From Desulfomicrobium escambiense DSM 10707 (GTDB lineage: Bacteria > Desulfobacterota > Desulfovibrionia > Desulfovibrionales > Desulfomicrobiaceae), in contig NZ_AUAR01000010.1 in assembly GCF_000428825.1 (NCBI RefSeq), forward strand, positions 1 to 64,000: a stretch of DNA of 64,000 nt, in the 5' to 3' direction. Positions 7,967 through 16,077 of the stretch are shown here, in pieces. How positions within the stretch are numbered: the stretch's first letter is position 1; every line of letters begins with the position of its first letter. The position numbers were made by a program, and so were the translations under genes. The notes below the pieces were generated by a model. That model made no database searches, was not told where the DNA came from, and worked only from the letters and a program-made list of their open reading frames with translations.

Positions 7967-7988
7967 TATGTACAATATTCTGTACATA
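7967..7988 (-). promoter_or_regulatory. YefM operator/promoter of yefM-yoeB
   Basis: Perfect palindrome TATGTACA-ATATTC-TGTACATA, 12 bases before the yefM start. TGTACA is the known core of YefM operators, here present in both arms. On the minus strand a -35-like TTGTCA lies at 8002-8007, so the -10 region falls inside the operator and YefM binding would block RNA polymerase. Confidence 0.88.
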
Positions 7989-8010
7989 ATTCGTGCGGAG
8001 ATGACAAGGG

Positions 8011-8036
8011 TCGGGGCGAAAGATTTTTCGCCCCGA
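8011..8036. terminator. Palindromic hairpin upstream of yefM
   Basis: Eleven-base perfect stem TCGGGGCGAAA / TTTCGCCCCGA with a four-base loop. It lies between the leftward EamA gene's side and the TA promoter and could insulate yefM-yoeB from readthrough. Its arms share GGCGAAA with the hairpin after yoeB. Confidence 0.55.
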
Positions 8037-8092
8037 CAACTGTGGGCGTTTTGACTGCGTGACATCCAGCGTAAGTCTGGGGGGGGGCGTGG

Positions 8093-8959
8093 TCAGAGCG
8101 TAGCAGTGCGGGATGCGAGCAGTGCCTTGGCGCAGCCGCTGGCCATGATCGTGGCGCAGCCTGCCAGTTGCAGGACGGAGAGGTTTTCTCCGAAGATGGT
8201 CCAGCCGAAGAAGACCACGGCCAGGGGTTCGAAATAGGCCAGGGTGCCGAAGGTGGCGGCGGGCAGGCGGCTCAGGGCCGCGACGGCGAAGGTGATGGCC
8301 AGGAAGCCGGGGATCAGGCCCGTGGCCAGGAGCCAGAGGCCGTTCACGGCGGTGATTTCGGGCCGGGAGTGCAGGAAGAAGGGCAGCATGACCAGGGCTC
8401 CGGTCAGGAGTTGGTAGAAGGCGCGGGTCATGACCGGAACGTGGGGCCGGATACGGCGGTTCATGAGGATGAAGCCCGCGTAGCAGAGCATGGCCAGGGC
8501 TGCGAGGCCCAGGCCCGCCGCATGGTTTGAGCCGTCCGCGAAATCGAGCCGGAATTCCATCATGGCCGCGAAACCGAGCATGGCCAGGCCGATGAGAATC
8601 CAGCCCGCGAGATTCAGCCGCTCCTCCATGAAGCAGTGCGCGAAGATCGAGGCCGCCACCGGGGCCAGATAGACGAGCATGATGGCGTTGGCCATGGAGG
8701 TCAGGTTCATGGCCTGCACGTAGAAGATGATGAACCCGGCCAGGAGCGCGCCGTTGACGATCACGGGCCAGGTCGGCCAGCGCCTGAGCGTCCCGGCCTG
8801 ACGGGTGGCCAGGAGAAAAACGGCCAGGAACCCCGCACCGAGCAGGAGGCGGAAAAAGGTGATGGTCTCGGCGGGCAGGCCGGTGATTCTGGAGAAGACG
8901 CCGATGGTGCCCATGAACAGGGCCGAGAGGATGGCCAGGGCGATGCCGGTTGTGTCCAA
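8093..8959 (-). CDS. EamA/DMT-family exporter
   Basis: A 288-residue inner-membrane protein with about ten hydrophobic helices in two EamA repeats (residues about 5-135 and 150-280). Characteristic pieces are SALFMGTIGVFSRITG, FFRLLLGAGFL, NAIMLVYLAPVAASI and FEPLAVVFFGWTIFGE. DMT proteins export amino acids, nucleosides or other metabolites; the substrate is not readable. The start is a TTG at 8959, with GGAGA about ten bases upstream; the next ATG would delete most of helix 1. It follows a strong terminator and so has its own promoter. Confidence 0.88.
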   Translation of the reverse strand: MDTTGIALAILSALFMGTIGVFSRITGLPAETITFFRLLLGAGFLAVFLLATRQAGTLRRWPTWPVIVNGALLAGFIIFYVQAMNLTSMANAIMLVYLAPVAASIFAHCFMEERLNLAGWILIGLAMLGFAAMMEFRLDFADGSNHAAGLGLAALAMLCYAGFILMNRRIRPHVPVMTRAFYQLLTGALVMLPFFLHSRPEITAVNGLWLLATGLIPGFLAITFAVAALSRLPAATFGTLAYFEPLAVVFFGWTIFGENLSVLQLAGCATIMASGCAKALLASRTATL

Positions 8960-8986
8960 GGGGAAATTTCTCCGTTGCGCAAAAGG

Positions 8987-9022
8987 AAAGGACCGGAACG
9001 CATGCGCGCTCCGGTCCTTTTT
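8987..9022 (-). terminator. Rho-independent terminator after ferredoxin-nitroreductase
   Basis: Stem AAAGGACCGGA / TCCGGTCCTTT with a 12-base loop, T-rich on the minus strand. It ends the reductase operon and separates it from the EamA gene. Confidence 0.85.
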
Positions 9023-9838
9023 CTATTCGAGGATGTTGACCTTGGCCGGTCCCCGTCTGACGGGGCGGTGGTACTGGACGTCGGGTTTGCCGAAGAGCAT
9101 CGCGTAGCCGATGGCGTGATCGGCCGGGATGCGCAGGGTTTCGCGCAGCTGCGGGCAGATGGCCAGGGCCATCATGAACATGCCGTCCCACAGGGTGCCA
9201 AGGCCATGAGAGCTGGCCAGGAGCTCGAAGGTGGTCAGGGCGATGTGCGCGTCCTGCACCGCGCAGGGCACGCCGGGCGGGGTGCTCGTCAGCAGCATGT
9301 GCGGCGCGCCCCGGAAGATGGCGTCGCGGCCTTGGGTCCTCCAAGCCTGGACGGCGAAGCCCAGGTACTGTGCGATGAGCCCTTCCGGCAGCTTCCCGGC
9401 GTCGGCCAGCGCCCCGAGGCGCTCCAGGGTCTCGCGGCGAAGCTTGTCCATGAAAGCCTTGTCCCGGACCACCGTGAACACGACGCCCTGGGCGTTGACC
9501 CCGGTTGGCGCGTGGCAGGTGGTGTTGACGAGTTCGTCGATGAGGGCCGCGGGGACGTTTTCGTCCCTGTAGCGCCGCACGGACCGCCGCCATTTGATCA
9601 GGTCGATCATCTGCGCCGGGGACGGCAGGTCTTTCGCCGGTTCGCTCTCTTCGGGCGTCAGGCCTAGGATGGACACGGCCCCCGTCGGGCAGACCGTGTA
9701 GCAGTGCAGGCAGCGGTAGCAGCGGCCCTCGTCGGTCATTGCGGGGAAATCGTCCATGGCGATGATGCCGGCGGGACAGTCCGCCGCGCACTCGCCGCAC
9801 TGGATGCATTTTTCCCGGTCGATGCTGAAATCGATCAT
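9023..9838 (-). CDS. Nitroreductase with N-terminal 2[4Fe-4S] ferredoxin domain
   Basis: A 271-residue fusion. Residues 1-60 hold two ferredoxin motifs (CIQCGECAADCP and CYRCLHCYTVCP). Residues 80-270 are an FMN-dependent nitroreductase (RRSVRRYRDENVP, HAPTGVNAQGV, GHATLWDGMF-like GLGTLWDGM). The iron-sulfur part would feed electrons to FMN without needing NAD(P)H, common in strict anaerobes. The start at 9838 has GAGGGAGG six bases upstream; an ATG 15 bases earlier is less well placed. It follows the flavodoxin-fold reductase on the same strand, likely one operon controlled by the divergent HxlR gene. Confidence 0.93.
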   Translation of the reverse strand: MIDFSIDREKCIQCGECAADCPAGIIAMDDFPAMTDEGRCYRCLHCYTVCPTGAVSILGLTPEESEPAKDLPSPAQMIDLIKWRRSVRRYRDENVPAALIDELVNTTCHAPTGVNAQGVVFTVVRDKAFMDKLRRETLERLGALADAGKLPEGLIAQYLGFAVQAWRTQGRDAIFRGAPHMLLTSTPPGVPCAVQDAHIALTTFELLASSHGLGTLWDGMFMMALAICPQLRETLRIPADHAIGYAMLFGKPDVQYHRPVRRGPAKVNILE

Positions 9839-9849
9839 CTGAACCTCCC

Positions 9850-10464
9850 TCATTCGCTCACGGCTTCCAGGGCGGGGAACGTCGCCAGGTGCGGCTTTAT
9901 GGCCGCACCCAGCCAGGCGATTGTCTGCCCCAGATTCTTCATGTTGCCAAGCCCTTCGGCATCGCCCTCGACCTCGCCCTTGTCGCGGCCGTAGGCCATG
10001 TTCCAGTAGACCGAACCGGGGATGAGCATCTGGTTCATGAGGAACATGTGGTTGATGGTGTCGTAGACGTGGGTCGCCCCGCCGCGGCGCACGGCCACCA
10101 CGGCCGCACCGATCTTGCCCTTGAAGGCGCGGCCGTTGGCCAGGGCCACGAGGCCGGCGCGGTCAAGCAGCGCCTTCATCTCGGCCGAGACGTCGGTGAA
10201 ATAGGTCGGGGAGCCGAAGATCAGGGCGTCGGCCCGCAGGAGCTTCTCCATGACCGGGTTGAAGACGTCGTTCTTCATGGCGCACTGGCCGTCCTTGTTC
10301 TCGAAGCATTTGTAGCAGGCCTGGCAGCCGCGGATCTTCTGCCCGCCGACCTGGACCAGCTCCGTTTCCCAGCCCGCCTGGGCCAGGGGGGCCAGAACCC
10401 TGTTCAGAAGAATTTCGGTGTTGCCGCCCTTGCGCGGGCTGCCGTTGACTGCGATCGCGTACAT
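9850..10464 (-). CDS. Flavodoxin-fold NAD(P)H-dependent FMN oxidoreductase
   Basis: A 204-residue protein with NGSPRKGGNTEILL (FMN phosphate loop) near the N-terminus, then CQACYKCFENKDGQC, a cysteine cluster seen in the iron-sulfur flavoprotein branch of this family, and FGSPTYFTDVSAEMKALLDR. It probably binds FMN and transfers electrons; the CxxCxxC segment may hold a cluster. The start at 10464 has GGAGGA upstream. It is followed by the ferredoxin-nitroreductase with an 11-base gap and is divergent from the HxlR regulator, the usual layout for an electrophile- or redox-responsive pair. Confidence 0.9.
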   Translation of the reverse strand: MYAIAVNGSPRKGGNTEILLNRVLAPLAQAGWETELVQVGGQKIRGCQACYKCFENKDGQCAMKNDVFNPVMEKLLRADALIFGSPTYFTDVSAEMKALLDRAGLVALANGRAFKGKIGAAVVAVRRGGATHVYDTINHMFLMNQMLIPGSVYWNMAYGRDKGEVEGDAEGLGNMKNLGQTIAWLGAAIKPHLATFPALEAVSE

Positions 10465-10529
10465 ATTTCGTCCTCCATGTTGGGGTTGACTGCGTGTTCC
10501 GGACGCAGATAGAGCACATGTCGACGTTT

Positions 10530-10576
10530 TTGAAAAGTACTGTCTTGAATGTCTGGTACGTACACGGAGTATAGTA
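10530..10576. promoter_or_regulatory. Divergent promoter region with possible HxlR operator
   Basis: The 112-base divergent gap holds AGTACT at 10537-10542 and GTACGTAC at 10557-10564, two GTAC-based palindromes about 14 bases apart. HxlR-family regulators often bind such inverted GTAC/TACT pairs. Assignment as the operator is inference. Confidence 0.4.
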
Positions 10577-11020
10577 ATGAGCAAAGACCGGCCTGCGCCC
10601 TGCAAAATCAAGGAGATAGGCGGGAAGCGCTACCGCTGCTATTTCGAACTGACCCTGTCCGTCATCGGCGGGAAATGGAAGCCCATCATCCTCTACCATC
10701 TCTCCCTGGCCGACGCCGTGCGCTTCGGGGAGCTCCGGCGAGGCATGCCCGACGTGACCGAGCGCATGCTGACGCGCCAGCTGCGCGAACTGGAGGCCGA
10801 CGGCCTGGTGCACCGCGAGGTCTACCGCGAAGTGCCGCCCCGGGTCGAGTATTCCCTGACGGACATGGGCGCGAGCCTGATCCCGATCCTCAAGCAGATG
10901 CAGGCCTGGGGGGTGGCGTACGAGGAGTTTCTTGGCGGGGAGGGGCGTTTCGGGGAGGAGGGGTATGAGCGTCCTCCTCAATCGGATACATCAGTCTGTT
11001 CGGCGGTAGGGGGAGATTGA
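10577..11020 (+). CDS. HxlR-family transcriptional regulator
   Basis: A 147-residue winged-helix protein. LTLSVIGGKWKPIILYHL is the HxlR signature, followed by RFGELRRGMPDVTERMLTRQLRELEADGLV (recognition helix) and the wing REVPPRVEYSLTDMG. Cysteines sit at about positions 9 and 21 (APCKIKEI, RYRCYF), of the kind used for thiol sensing in YodB/HypR relatives. It most likely controls the divergent flavodoxin-fold reductase and nitroreductase genes. GGAG precedes the ATG. The last 20 residues are not conserved. Confidence 0.92.
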   Translation: MSKDRPAPCKIKEIGGKRYRCYFELTLSVIGGKWKPIILYHLSLADAVRFGELRRGMPDVTERMLTRQLRELEADGLVHREVYREVPPRVEYSLTDMGASLIPILKQMQAWGVAYEEFLGGEGRFGEEGYERPPQSDTSVCSAVGGD

Positions 11021-11181
11021 TCAGGGGCATGTCAAGATGGGTGCCTGAAGGCCGAGGATGAGTTTTCAGCGGCGCCGGGAGGAGGGGATGAAGGGCCGCA
11101 CAGGGATGGCCGGCCCGTTAGCGCAGCCGCCTTGGCCTTGATCCGATTCTCATGGTCAAGAAAGAGACCGGATCGTCATTC

Positions 11182-11412
11182 TCAAACCATGTTGCGGCTC
11201 TTGCCGTTCCGAGTATTGCCGGTGGGGTTTGCGACGGGCGCATGCTTTGAATGGCCGAGATGGTCGGTCATTTCGGCGTTAAGGGCTCGCTCGACGAGGG
11301 CCTTGGTCAGTTGCTTGAGAAGGCCTTCCTCGTCGATGAGGTCTTCAGGCTTCTTGTAATCCGCCAGGAGGGCGTCGATCAGGTCGACTGGAAGAGGCTT
11401 GCGTGCGGTCAT
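11182..11412 (-). pseudogene. IS256-family transposase, N-terminal remnant
   Basis: A 76-residue frame: PVDLIDALLADYKKPEDLI, then EGLLKQLTKALVERAL, LNAEMTDHLGHSKH and GNTRNGKSR. This matches the start of IS256 transposases but ends in a stop right after GKSR, where the family continues for about 330 more residues with the DDE core. It cannot be active. It marks a past insertion and recombination event next to horizontally acquired DNA. Confidence 0.88.
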
Positions 11413-11468
11413 GTCGTCTCCTTGTGGGGTCGATTATCGACAACTGACCGTTTACACAAAATATTTTA
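11182..11468 (-). mobile_element. Truncated IS256-family element (left end only)
   Basis: The minus strand from about 11468 reads an IS256-type terminus with TTTGTGTAAACGGTCAG, then the transposase start. Similarity stops at about 11189. Everything downstream, including the other end, is gone, so this is a dead remnant. It differs from the element at position 1. It borders the VgrG/immunity island. Confidence 0.8.
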
Positions 11469-11490
11469 CCCCCCCCCATACGTACCTGAA

Positions 11491-11521
11491 CAAAAAAGCC
11501 ACCCATTACCAGATGGCTTCA
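11491..11521 (-). terminator. Terminator of the vgrG/immunity operon
   Basis: On the minus strand, stem AAGCCATC / GGTGGCTT with one G-U pair and an eight-base loop, followed by TTTTTTG. It lies 75 bases past the small AT-rich gene. Confidence 0.75.
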
Positions 11522-11595
11522 TTTCCAATCGTCAAACCGGTCTGACAAAACTCCTCGTCGACGTGAATACCAACCTCCATGCTATACACAATATT

Positions 11596-12003
11596 TCACT
11601 TCATGATACAGTAAGGCAATTTCTTACCTGCATTTGGATATTTTGTACCTATTTCATTTTCACTAAGCACAACGAAGTCAATCAAGTCTATGACTATATC
11701 TACTTCTAATTCTGGATATCTTCCCTGCTCTTTTATGTAGCCGTCTTTCTTAATTTTTTCATTTATCATATCAAACACAGAATTATGCGTCGCACTAAGA
11801 ATCGCAATATTTTTTTCTGTTTCTATATAATAAAATTTTATTACATATTCACTATCAGTCCATGATCTCGTAGAGTGAATATAATTTTTTGTAATTTCAG
11901 TAAATTTTTGTAAATACTGATCAGAAATTTTGTTTGTTTTCATATCGTATGACTCCGTTGAGCAAATTGTTATTATCAGTGTTGCTATAATAAAAAACTT
12001 CAT
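11596..12003 (-). CDS. AT-rich secreted small protein, putative immunity protein to the VgrG effector
   Basis: A 135-residue protein, no family recognised. It starts with a hydrophobic signal-like segment (KFFIIATLIITICS) and continues with a charged, helix- and strand-rich domain containing IHSTRSWTDSEYVIKFYYIE and ELEVDIVIDLIDFVVLSE. A cysteine ends the signal segment, but the residues before it do not make a good lipobox. Base composition is far lower in GC than the rest of the window. It begins 12 bases after vgrG on the same strand and ends at a terminator. Position, size, signal and composition fit an immunity protein for a periplasm-acting T6SS effector; this is inference. Confidence 0.65.
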   Translation of the reverse strand: MKFFIIATLIITICSTESYDMKTNKISDQYLQKFTEITKNYIHSTRSWTDSEYVIKFYYIETEKNIAILSATHNSVFDMINEKIKKDGYIKEQGRYPELEVDIVIDLIDFVVLSENEIGTKYPNAGKKLPYCIMK

Positions 12004-12015
12004 AATAATTACTCA

Positions 12016-14448
12016 TTAGTTATCACAAAATACTGTATCACCATTCCCATTGATATAGTAGAAATCTCCATCCGATGAAATAACCATATAGAACAAGCAC
12101 TTATTCTTGGCATATGCGGCGAATTCCATGTCTTGGTTGCTAGGTCTTGCACTTGAAAAAACATGCGTATGAAAATTCCCGATGGCGTTAGCTGGTTTTG
12201 GATCGGGGATGACCATCATTGCTTCCCCCTTTTTGAAGGCACTCACCGTGTATTCCCCTGGGGTGTCTTCCAGAATCCAGCCTGAGAATTCCACGCCGTT
12301 TTCCCGGGTCAGTTCCATGGCACGGGCAAGGCCCTTCTGAACCGCCTCGCTCCCCTTGACGGCCATGACCGTTCTGCAGATTTCCTCCTCTGACGTTACT
12401 ATCGCTGGAACCGGCTTCTGCAAACCGGGAAGAATCTCTCCCACAGATCCCATGTGCTGGCTCATTCCTTCCCCTTGCAGGCTGTTCGTCACCTCACGCT
12501 CATTGCTGTGCGGCAGCAGCGGCCTCGCTCCCGACCCCACGCCCGGACTCCCGCCTGAGTTGATTTTGACCTTGGCGCCACCCACGTACACCCCCGACGG
12601 GTCTATCTTGATGAAGCCCGACCCGGCCTTGATGGTCAGTTCCGAACCGGCCTCGACGACGATCTTGCGGCCCGCCGCCACGTGGGTCTCCCGGCCTGTG
12701 GCCGCGAGCCATTTGTCGCCGATCCGGCAATGCCTGCTGCCACGGACCGTCAGGTGGTCGTCCGACAGGAGTTCGACCTTGCGGTCCAGGCGAACCGTCT
12801 GCTGGTCTTCGCCTTTCACCAGGGAGTAGGAGAAATTGTCGATGGTGCGGTGCTGGTCGTGTAGGATGTGTTCTTTCCAGTCGTTCTTCACGTAGACGTT
12901 CACGTCCTTCTCGGCGTGGACGTAGATCTCCTCCTGTCCCTTCCTGTCTTCCACGCGCAGTTCGTTGAATCCGCGCGGCTCTCCTTGGGTCCCCGGCGTG
13001 GACATGGATTTGAAGATCGTGCGCGTCTTGTGTTCGGGGAGAGGGTACGGGACAGGGTTGAAGGAGTTGAAGACCCGGTCCGTGATGATGGGCCGGTCCG
13101 GGTCGCCATCCAGGAAGGTCACGACGACTTCGTGACCGATGCGTGGGATGGCCATGGTCCCGAACTGTCCTCCCGCCCAGCCCTGGGCCGCGCGGATCCA
13201 GCAACTGGTCTTTTCGTCGCGGCCTCCCTGCCGGTCCCAGTGGAACTGCACCTTCACCCGCCCGTACTGGTCCGGGTAGATCTCTTCGCCGTCCGGCCCG
13301 GTCACGATGGCCGTGTGCAGGCCGGGGATGAGGTTTCGCGGGTGGCGCGACGCGGGGATGAAGCGGGTCGTGTTGGGGATGGCCTGGACGTTGGCTGCAT
13401 ACGTCATGCCCCGGTCCGGTGCCTCGTGCTCCAGGACCTGCGGCTGTTCGCCCCTGTGCTCCACGCGCACGACCCACCATCGGCGGTTGAGGTCCCGCCG
13501 GTGGTGGTCGTAGAGTTCGAACACGTATCCCGGCGTCATGCGGGAGGCGTCGGTGTCGGCGCGCACGAGCTCGCCCATGCACAGATTGCGCTGCAGTTCC
13601 AGATCCACGTAGCGCTGCCCGTCCTTCTGCATTTGGTACAGGTGCGGATAGCGGTACCGCTCCAGGGTCATGCCGGGCGGGACGGGCGCCTTGGCGGGAT
13701 CGGTCTCGGCCAGGCCGACCTGCAGGTCCAGGCGCGTCTTCGCGAAGTTCCACTCGCGGAAGGTGAAGGCGTCGCTGCCGATGGCTCGGCCCGGTTCCAT
13801 GCTGCGGACCGTGGCCGTGTCCGCCTCGGTGCCCGCGCCGGGATGGAAGCGCAGCAGGCTTTCGCCGTGAATGCGGGGCCCGTCCTGCATGTCCGAGAAG
13901 CAGAGCACGTGGCGGTCCTCGTGGTGCTCGAAATAGAAGTAGATGCCCTCCTCCTCGCACAGGCGCGAGATGAAGTGCAGGGCCGTCTCGCCGTACTGCA
14001 CGCAGTACTCGCGGGGTGCGTAGTCGAAGAAGCATTTGAATGCGTAGCTGTCGCCGGTGAAGTTCTGCTCCTTGAGGATTTGCTCGATGATCCGGGGCAC
14101 GCTCAGGTTCTGGAAGATGCGGTGGTCCCTGGTCAGGCCCAGGAACCACAGGCGGGGCACGATGGTGGCGCGGTAGTGGGTGCGGACGTTGGCGGTGTGC
14201 AGTTGCTCGAAGAAGCGGACGACGCCGTGCACGAGCCTGACCCCGCCGCTTGTGTCCGCAATGCGCAGGCACGCGGGCCTGGCCAGGACCTTGGCGAAGT
14301 CGATGTTGATGGACTCGTGGACCAGTTCGATGACGAACTCGTAGGGTTCGTGCACCTCTTCATGGCCGGAGAAGGCGTAGACCTTGAAACCCGTCTCCCC
14401 GGAAGAATCGAAGGTGAACCACGGACTGTCTGCTGTCGGATGCCGCAT
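12016..14448 (-). CDS. vgrG: Type VI secretion VgrG spike with C-terminal JAMM-like effector domain
   Basis: An 810-residue protein. Residues 1-370 are the gp27-like part (FKVYAFSGHEEVHEPYEF, YGETALHFISRLCEEEGIYF). Residues 380-480 are the gp5 OB-fold (YPDQYGRVKVQFHWDR, CWIRAAQGWAGG, HEVVVTFLDGDPDRP). Residues 490-650 form the repetitive beta-helix needle. A linker follows, then a C-terminal domain of about 140 residues with HTH at 760-762 and SNQD at 770-773, fitting the JAMM metalloprotease motif HxH-x7-SxxD. The cargo would be delivered on the spike tip. The gene's 3' end becomes AT-rich like the next gene. No other T6SS gene is nearby. GGGGAGG precedes the ATG. Confidence 0.88.
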   Translation of the reverse strand: MRHPTADSPWFTFDSSGETGFKVYAFSGHEEVHEPYEFVIELVHESINIDFAKVLARPACLRIADTSGGVRLVHGVVRFFEQLHTANVRTHYRATIVPRLWFLGLTRDHRIFQNLSVPRIIEQILKEQNFTGDSYAFKCFFDYAPREYCVQYGETALHFISRLCEEEGIYFYFEHHEDRHVLCFSDMQDGPRIHGESLLRFHPGAGTEADTATVRSMEPGRAIGSDAFTFREWNFAKTRLDLQVGLAETDPAKAPVPPGMTLERYRYPHLYQMQKDGQRYVDLELQRNLCMGELVRADTDASRMTPGYVFELYDHHRRDLNRRWWVVRVEHRGEQPQVLEHEAPDRGMTYAANVQAIPNTTRFIPASRHPRNLIPGLHTAIVTGPDGEEIYPDQYGRVKVQFHWDRQGGRDEKTSCWIRAAQGWAGGQFGTMAIPRIGHEVVVTFLDGDPDRPIITDRVFNSFNPVPYPLPEHKTRTIFKSMSTPGTQGEPRGFNELRVEDRKGQEEIYVHAEKDVNVYVKNDWKEHILHDQHRTIDNFSYSLVKGEDQQTVRLDRKVELLSDDHLTVRGSRHCRIGDKWLAATGRETHVAAGRKIVVEAGSELTIKAGSGFIKIDPSGVYVGGAKVKINSGGSPGVGSGARPLLPHSNEREVTNSLQGEGMSQHMGSVGEILPGLQKPVPAIVTSEEEICRTVMAVKGSEAVQKGLARAMELTRENGVEFSGWILEDTPGEYTVSAFKKGEAMMVIPDPKPANAIGNFHTHVFSSARPSNQDMEFAAYAKNKCLFYMVISSDGDFYYINGNGDTVFCDN

Positions 14449-14817
14449 GAAACCTCCCCGCGCCGTGTCCCGGCACGCGTTTTCCGCTCATCGTGCCAGT
14501 ATCGCGAAAGCATAACCATTCGGGAATGTGTGTACTTTTTGTGCGATTAGTCTGGTGAGAAGAGACCTGGCGGAGGCGGAGTCAGTGCGGGATAGACGGA
14601 GAAAAGCCGGCATGTGCGCAACGGCGGGTTGCCTGACGGCGATCACCCCGCCCTTGAGTTGAGTGCTGAAATATGAGGGCCTGCAATTCGATTTTTTGTT
14701 AGCAATGGCAGATGATCGGGCGGTCCTCGTACTCACAGGTCAGGGCGCCAATGATTTCCAGCCATCCCCTGACGCAGACGGAAGACGCCGGATGATCGGC
14801 TGGACCAAGCGCGGAAC
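14449..14817. other. Intergenic region upstream of vgrG
   Basis: About 370 bases with no supported gene between the vgrG start and the end of the DUF401 gene. The part next to vgrG (14500-14560) is less GC-rich and should carry its promoter. Short open frames on both strands show no protein features. Confidence 0.45.
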
Positions 14818-16077
14818 TCAGCTCGTCATGAGCCAGGTCACCGCCGCCCCGGCCGGGATGAGCATGAGGCCGGGCACGAGGATGCGGGGCAGGAGCTTGC
14901 CCGGATCCTGGTGGAAGTACTTGCAGGTCATGAGGTAGCAGATGTGCATGGGCGAGGCCATGATCCCGGCCAGGCCCGAATAGAAGCCCAGGCTCAGGAC
15001 GGCCGGGATGAGGTGCGCCTGCCCCGTGGACTGGGCCAGGCCGAAGAGCAGGGGGAAGGTCGCGCCGACGAAGGCGATGGTGATGCCGGACACGAAGCCG
15101 ACCAGGAAGGGCAGGGTCGCGGCCATGATGAAGACGGCGTTCCCGCCGCCGATGGCCTCGGCCAGGGCGTCGACCACATGCCCCTGGTGCAGGATCTCCT
15201 TGAAGATGAAGATGGCACCGACCACGGCCAGGAGGGACATGGTGTTGTCCTTGCCCGCTTCCCGCAGCACTTCGGACCACCGCGCCCTAGCCATGACCAG
15301 GCTCACGGCGCAGGCCAGGATCAGGGCGGCGATGACGCCGTACTCCATGGCTCGTCCCGGCCAGAGCGTGGCGCACAGCCACTCTCCGGCGATGGAGCCC
15401 AGGATGGCCGTGAAGAGCGGGATGCCGCCGCTCCAGCCGGAGTCGACCTCGCCGTCAGCGGAAGGCGCCTGCAGCCGGGGAGCGTGCCTCAGGGCCGGCC
15501 GCAGGATGAAGATCCAGCCGAGGAAGGCGGTCACGACGGGCCCCGGCCACATCAGGGCCACGAGCCCCGTGACCGGGATGCCGGCCAGGGACGATGCCAG
15601 GATGAGGCCTGGGTACAGGGGCCAGGCCAGTTCCCAGAGGTGGCGGAACCAGTAGTTGATGAGGGTCTGGTCCCGCGGGGTCACGTCGAGTTCCTCGGCC
15701 GCCTTCTGGACCATGGGCGCAGAGAAGATGGCCCCGCCGGGCATGGGCAAAAGTCCGATGAGGGCCGGAAAGAAGACGAGCAGGAGCGAGCGCGAGCGCA
15801 CCCGTCCGCGGATGGCCCGCATGAACCGCGCCGACTGGCCCGAGGCCGAATAGAGGGCGCTGAAGGCCAGGATGACGGCGATGATGGCGCAGAGGATGAA
15901 GGCCTCCTCGGTCAGCAGCGCCCCGGGCACGGCCCGGGCCCAGTCCAGGGGCGAGAGGCCGAAGAGGAGCGCCAGCACGAGGCTGCCGGCCAGAATGGAC
16001 AGGCCGAGGCCCAGTTTCAGCCGGATGCCCGCGAGCATCACGGCGAAGACGGCGGCGACGGACAGGACGGCCGTCAT
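14818..16077 (-). CDS. DUF401-family membrane transporter
   Basis: A 419-residue polytopic membrane protein with about 11 helices. Landmarks are [42 protein letters not shown] and [25 protein letters not shown], the conserved stretches of DUF401. The family is related to Na+/H+- and dicarboxylate-type antiporters and is common in anaerobes and archaea; its substrate is not known. Its ATG overlaps the ychJ stop (ATGA), so it is the third gene of the nifX-ychJ-DUF401 operon. Confidence 0.88.
   Translation of the reverse strand: MTAVLSVAAVFAVMLAGIRLKLGLGLSILAGSLVLALLFGLSPLDWARAVPGALLTEEAFILCAIIAVILAFSALYSASGQSARFMRAIRGRVRSRSLLLVFFPALIGLLPMPGGAIFSAPMVQKAAEELDVTPRDQTLINYWFRHLWELAWPLYPGLILASSLAGIPVTGLVALMWPGPVVTAFLGWIFILRPALRHAPRLQAPSADGEVDSGWSGGIPLFTAILGSIAGEWLCATLWPGRAMEYGVIAALILACAVSLVMARARWSEVLREAGKDNTMSLLAVVGAIFIFKEILHQGHVVDALAEAIGGGNAVFIMAATLPFLVGFVSGITIAFVGATFPLLFGLAQSTGQAHLIPAVLSLGFYSGLAGIMASPMHICYLMTCKYFHQDPGKLLPRILVPGLMLIPAGAAVTWLMTS

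Noticed and set aside
14699-15280. Minus-strand frame ending in a CEYED...ICHC cysteine pair
   Set aside because: Mostly antisense or out-of-frame to the DUF401 gene, with low-complexity translation; the tail alone is not evidence for a gene.
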